Shown here piece after piece: positions 60,887 through 64,000 of a stretch of 64,000 bases of DNA (positions are counted from its first letter, which is position 1; every line of letters begins with the position of its first letter). Source of the DNA: Candidatus Neomarinimicrobiota bacterium (GTDB lineage: Bacteria > Fidelibacterota > UBA2242 > B5-G15); the NCBI GenBank assembly GCA_017656425.1, contig JACDNV010000007.1:1-64000 (forward strand), given 5' to 3'. The notes beneath the pieces were generated by a model. It did not search any database. It worked only from the letters and a program-made list of their open reading frames with translations, and was not told the DNA's origin. The position numbers and the translations under genes are program-made.

Positions 60887-62947
60887 ATGGATATCTCCGT
60901 AATAATAGTTAGTTATAATGTTAAAGAATTTCTGTACCAGTGTATATTATCTCTTAAAAAGGCGATTGAAGGGCTTGAATCAGAAATAATTGTAGTTGAT
61001 AATAATTCGATTGATGGTACTGCTATAATTATTGAGAAGTATTTTCCAGATATATTACTGATAAAAAACAAAGAGAATCTCGGCTTTGGTAAAGCCTGTA
61101 ATCAGGCATTAAAGCTGGCTAAAGGTGAGTATATATTATTCATTAATCCAGATACTATAATCCAGGAAGATACGATAAAGGTAATGCTAAACTTTTTTAG
61201 AGAGCATCCTGACGCAGGTGCAGCTGGATGTAAAATATTAAATTCTGATGGGACATTGCAGCTTTCCTGCAGACGTAGTTTCCCTACGCCATTTGTTGCT
61301 TTTTCAAAGCTTGTTGGACTGAGCCGTCTTTTCCCAAAAAGTAATGTATTCGGGAAGTATAATTTGACTTACCTTGATCCTGATAAGGTGTATCCCGTAG
61401 ATGCTATTAGCGGTTCTTTCATGATGATAAAAAGAGAGGTATATGACAAAGTTGGTGGTTTCGATGAAAGCTTCTTTATGTATGGTGAGGATCTGGATTA
61501 TTGCTACAGAATTAAAGAAGCTGGATGGAAAATCTATTATGTGCCATATACAAAAGTAATTCATTACAAGGGTGAAAGTGCAAAGCTTGCCAATTTTGAT
61601 AATATAATTACATTTTATAAAGCAATGGATATATTTGTTAGAAAATATTATAGTAGGAGTTATTCACTGGTTACTGATGTCATCTTAAGATTTGGGATAT
61701 TATTAAGGGGTATTATTTCTTTTATAAGCAAGATAATAAAGAAATATTTTACAGTTTTTATCGATTCAATTTTTATTATTGCAGGTATTCTACTAGCACA
61801 TAGATTCCAGACAAGACCATTACCTCCTTATGGAGTTCTTTTTTCCTTAATAGTTATCTACATAATGGTATGGCTTGGGACAGGGTATGTGATTGGGTTA
61901 TACAACAAAAAGGAATTATCATATTCACGTGCTTTTGTTGCTTCGTTTACAAGTTTTTTAATCTCTATCTTTATTAACCTGATTCTTAAGAATAGTTTAT
62001 ATTCGCCAAGGTTTCTCATCTGGAGTTTTATACTGGTTAGTATTTTGTTACCAGGGTGGAGACTTGCTGTAATAGTATTACAGCGAAGAAGATTGATTTC
62101 TCTTAAATCTGTTTTATCTAAAGCGTTGCTTTCCCGTCGTGTTATAATTGTAGGTGCTGGTGAGGAGGGAAGAAGAATAGCAGATAGATTGCATAAGCAT
62201 TTGGAACTTGGTTTTGAGATTATTGGATTTGTTGATAAGGAATTTTATCCTGAAAGAATAGGTAATTTCCCTTTCCTTGGTACAATAAATGATTTAAAGG
62301 AAATAATAAAAATATATAAAGCTACGGAATTGATTTTTACTCTCGATAAATTTAATAATAATGAAATACTTGATATAATTGATTCTATTAAAGATGTTAA
62401 AATAAACGCGAGGATAGCCCCCAGAAAACTTGATTATATTATTGGTAAGTCAAGCGTAGAGAAAATTGAGGATATCCCTCTAATTGATGTAGATTACAAC
62501 ATTTATAGACCGATAAATAAGATTTCAAAAAGATTGTTTGATATAATTATATCTCTTCCAATGAGTATTATTGTTAGTTTAATGTTACCATTTTTCTACC
62601 TATCAGGAAAGAGGCTTTCGAAGAAAAAGTTTATCGGGATGGATGGGCATTATTTTACTGGCTATATTATTGGTAGCAAAAACAGTAATAAAGCCACAAA
62701 GCTGGAAAGACTGCCTCTATTTTTCTCTATATTAAAAGGTGATATGAGTGTTGTTGGTAATGAATTATTAATAGCTGATAATAATAATGTTTATCTGAGA
62801 TGTAAGCCGGGATTAACTGGGCTGGCTCAGTTACAGAAAAATTTTTATAATAGCAAAAGTTTGAATAATTATGAATATTATTATATGTTAAATCACTCGC
62901 TATTTTTAGATATTGAGATTATTATAAAAGCTTTATTAAAAGTCTGA
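60887..62947 (+). CDS. fusion of GT2 glycosyltransferase and polyprenyl phosphoglycosyltransferase-like domains
   Basis: 686 residues. The N-terminal GT2 rhamnosyltransferase-like domain (1-235) has VSYNVKEFL, VDNNSIDGT, FINPDT and MYGEDLDYCYRI. About four membrane helices (about 285-400) follow, then a CoA-binding-3-type Rossmann domain (RRVIIVGAGEEGRRIADRL near 416) and a bacterial-sugar-transferase-like domain (about 545-686: SKRLFDIIISL, GDMSVVGNE, KPGLTGLAQLQ). In normal phosphoglycosyltransferases the catalytic pair is Asp-Glu (DELPQ). Here the place reads LERLPLF, and the PRP motif after VVG is lost, so the C-terminal activity may be changed or absent. Confidence 0.85.
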   Translation: MDISVIIVSYNVKEFLYQCILSLKKAIEGLESEIIVVDNNSIDGTAIIIEKYFPDILLIKNKENLGFGKACNQALKLAKGEYILFINPDTIIQEDTIKVMLNFFREHPDAGAAGCKILNSDGTLQLSCRRSFPTPFVAFSKLVGLSRLFPKSNVFGKYNLTYLDPDKVYPVDAISGSFMMIKREVYDKVGGFDESFFMYGEDLDYCYRIKEAGWKIYYVPYTKVIHYKGESAKLANFDNIITFYKAMDIFVRKYYSRSYSLVTDVILRFGILLRGIISFISKIIKKYFTVFIDSIFIIAGILLAHRFQTRPLPPYGVLFSLIVIYIMVWLGTGYVIGLYNKKELSYSRAFVASFTSFLISIFINLILKNSLYSPRFLIWSFILVSILLPGWRLAVIVLQRRRLISLKSVLSKALLSRRVIIVGAGEEGRRIADRLHKHLELGFEIIGFVDKEFYPERIGNFPFLGTINDLKEIIKIYKATELIFTLDKFNNNEILDIIDSIKDVKINARIAPRKLDYIIGKSSVEKIEDIPLIDVDYNIYRPINKISKRLFDIIISLPMSIIVSLMLPFFYLSGKRLSKKKFIGMDGHYFTGYIIGSKNSNKATKLERLPLFFSILKGDMSVVGNELLIADNNNVYLRCKPGLTGLAQLQKNFYNSKSLNNYEYYYMLNHSLFLDIEIIIKALLKV

Positions 62948-62953
62948 GGGAAT

Positions 62954-63910
62954 ATGTCTGATATTATTTTGGATTTTGAAAGACCAATATTAGAATTAGA
63001 AAAAAGAATTCAAGATATGAAAAATCTTGCTGAAGCGAATGGTCTCGATCTATCAGTTGAAATAAGGAGACTGGAAGATAAACTGCAAAAACTTATTAGA
63101 AAAACTTATGCAAATCTTAATAGATGGCAGAGAGTTCAGCTTGCCCGTCATCCAAATAGGCCATATACACTGGATTATATTTCGAGGATATGTTCTGATT
63201 TTATAGAGGTACATGGAGACAGATACTTTTCTGACGATAAGGCGATTGTTACAGGATTTGGAATTATAGATACCTATAAAGTTGTTATTATTGGACATCA
63301 AAAGGGTAGAAGCACAAAGGAAAATCTTTTTAGAAATTTTGGAATGCCACATCCAGAGGGTTATAGAAAAGCCCTTCGGGCAATGAAACTTGCAGAAAAA
63401 TTTAATAAACCTGTGGTTTCATTTATTGATACACCCGGAGCATATCCTGGTATAGGAGCAGAGGAGCGGGGACAAGCAGAAGCTATAGCGAAGAATCTTT
63501 TTGAGATGTCAAGGTTGAGAGTTCCAATTGTAATCGTGGTTATTGGCGAAGGAGCAAGTGGTGGAGCATTGGGCATTGGAGTAGGAGATAGGATATTGGT
63601 TATGGAGAACACATGGTATTCTGTTATATCACCTGAGGGGTGTGCATCGATTCTATTTAGAGATGCTTCAAAATCGCCTATAGCAGCCGAAGCTATGAAA
63701 GTAACAGCTCAGGATCTTAACGAACTTGGAATAGTCGATGAAATTATACCCGAACCAATCGGGGGAGCACACAGGGATTATGACCTGTCAGCTCAAAATG
63801 TCAAAAAAGCAATATTGAAACATTTGAGAGAACTTATAAAAATTCCAGTTGATAAGCTTATTAGTGATAGAATAGAAAAATACAGTAGAATGGGTTCATG
63901 GGATGAATAG
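62954..63910 (+). CDS. accA: acetyl-CoA carboxylase carboxyltransferase alpha subunit
   Basis: 318 residues. [60 protein letters not shown] and [16 protein letters not shown] are the family signatures. With AccD it transfers the carboxyl group to acetyl-CoA, the first step of fatty-acid synthesis. Its stop overlaps the next start by 8 bases. Confidence 0.97.
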   Translation: MSDIILDFERPILELEKRIQDMKNLAEANGLDLSVEIRRLEDKLQKLIRKTYANLNRWQRVQLARHPNRPYTLDYISRICSDFIEVHGDRYFSDDKAIVTGFGIIDTYKVVIIGHQKGRSTKENLFRNFGMPHPEGYRKALRAMKLAEKFNKPVVSFIDTPGAYPGIGAEERGQAEAIAKNLFEMSRLRVPIVIVVIGEGASGGALGIGVGDRILVMENTWYSVISPEGCASILFRDASKSPIAAEAMKVTAQDLNELGIVDEIIPEPIGGAHRDYDLSAQNVKKAILKHLRELIKIPVDKLISDRIEKYSRMGSWDE

Positions 63911-64000
63911 ATTCATTTATAACTATAGAGTAAGATATAAAGATATTGATAAAATGGGAGTAATGTATTATTCAAGATATTTTGAAATATTTGAAGAAGC
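63903..64000 (+). CDS. 4HBT/YbgC-like acyl-CoA thioesterase, cut by the window end
   Basis: The frame opens at ATG 63903, inside the end of accA, and reads [20 protein letters not shown], the start of hot-dog thioesterases, where the aspartate of DxDxMG is catalytic. Only 32 codons are visible. The overlap with accA suggests coupling to fatty-acid metabolism. Confidence 0.8.
   Translation, partial: MNRFIYNYRVRYKDIDKMGVMYYSRYFEIFEE

Overview
The window is a stretch of AT-rich chromosome (about one third G+C by eye) from a Gram-negative-type bacterium. It encodes a meso-diaminopimelate peptidoglycan pathway (DNPR motif in MurE) and outer-membrane machinery (Omp85, Wza-like export protein, lipoproteins). 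It also has traits common in the Fibrobacteres-Chlorobi-Bacteroidetes (FCB) group: a giant Reg_prop/Y_Y_Y periplasmic sensor kinase, a DUF4837-like lipoprotein and a SprA-like outer-membrane protein. I would place it in or near that group, probably in an uncultured lineage, but the sequence alone does not fix the phylum. UGA is used as a stop.

Left arm (1-14421, genes on the minus strand). A surface-polysaccharide locus runs from a cNMP/FHA protein and a radical-SAM protein through a response regulator, a duplicated SLBB export protein, a Wzc-type tyrosine kinase with periplasmic SPOR tail, a small membrane protein and a Wzy/ligase. It continues into an unusual group: PqqD-like protein, HprK-like kinase, PRMT-like methyltransferase with a PqqD-like tail, NTP_transf_5 nucleotidyltransferase and a second methyltransferase. 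The locus is bracketed by copies of a structured 201-bp tandem repeat. One array ends the methyltransferase reading frame at the left. The other sits inside a decayed tRNA-dihydrouridine synthase gene at the right.

Centre (14422-30600). rpmB is on the plus strand and convergent with a compact dcw cluster on the minus strand: mraZ-rsmH-ftsL-ftsI-murE-murF-mraY-murD-ftsW-murG-murC-ftsQ-ftsA-ftsZ. The cluster has a consensus promoter and a probable MraZ operator. murB and ddl are absent from it.

Right arm (30601-64000, almost all plus strand). A Reg_prop sensor kinase and NtrC-type regulator pair comes first, then a lone rfbC-like gene on the minus strand and a B12-binding radical-SAM gene. After tRNA-Val begins a tightly packed array with almost no gaps: thrS-infC-rpmI-rplT-pheS-pheT-(coiled coil)-zapA-rny-folD-cNMP protein-nitroreductase-lgt-(propeller)-(large outer-membrane protein)-(Omp85)-rnr-methyltransferase-lipoprotein-rfbD-glycosyltransferase-(GT2/phosphoglycosyltransferase fusion)-accA-thioesterase (cut by the window end). 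infC appears to start at an AUA codon.

The most notable points are the PRMT/PqqD/HprK/nucleotidyltransferase group inside a capsule locus, the tyrosine kinase fused to SPOR domains, the propeller/barrel/Omp85 triad, and the 201-bp repeat arrays associated with gene damage.
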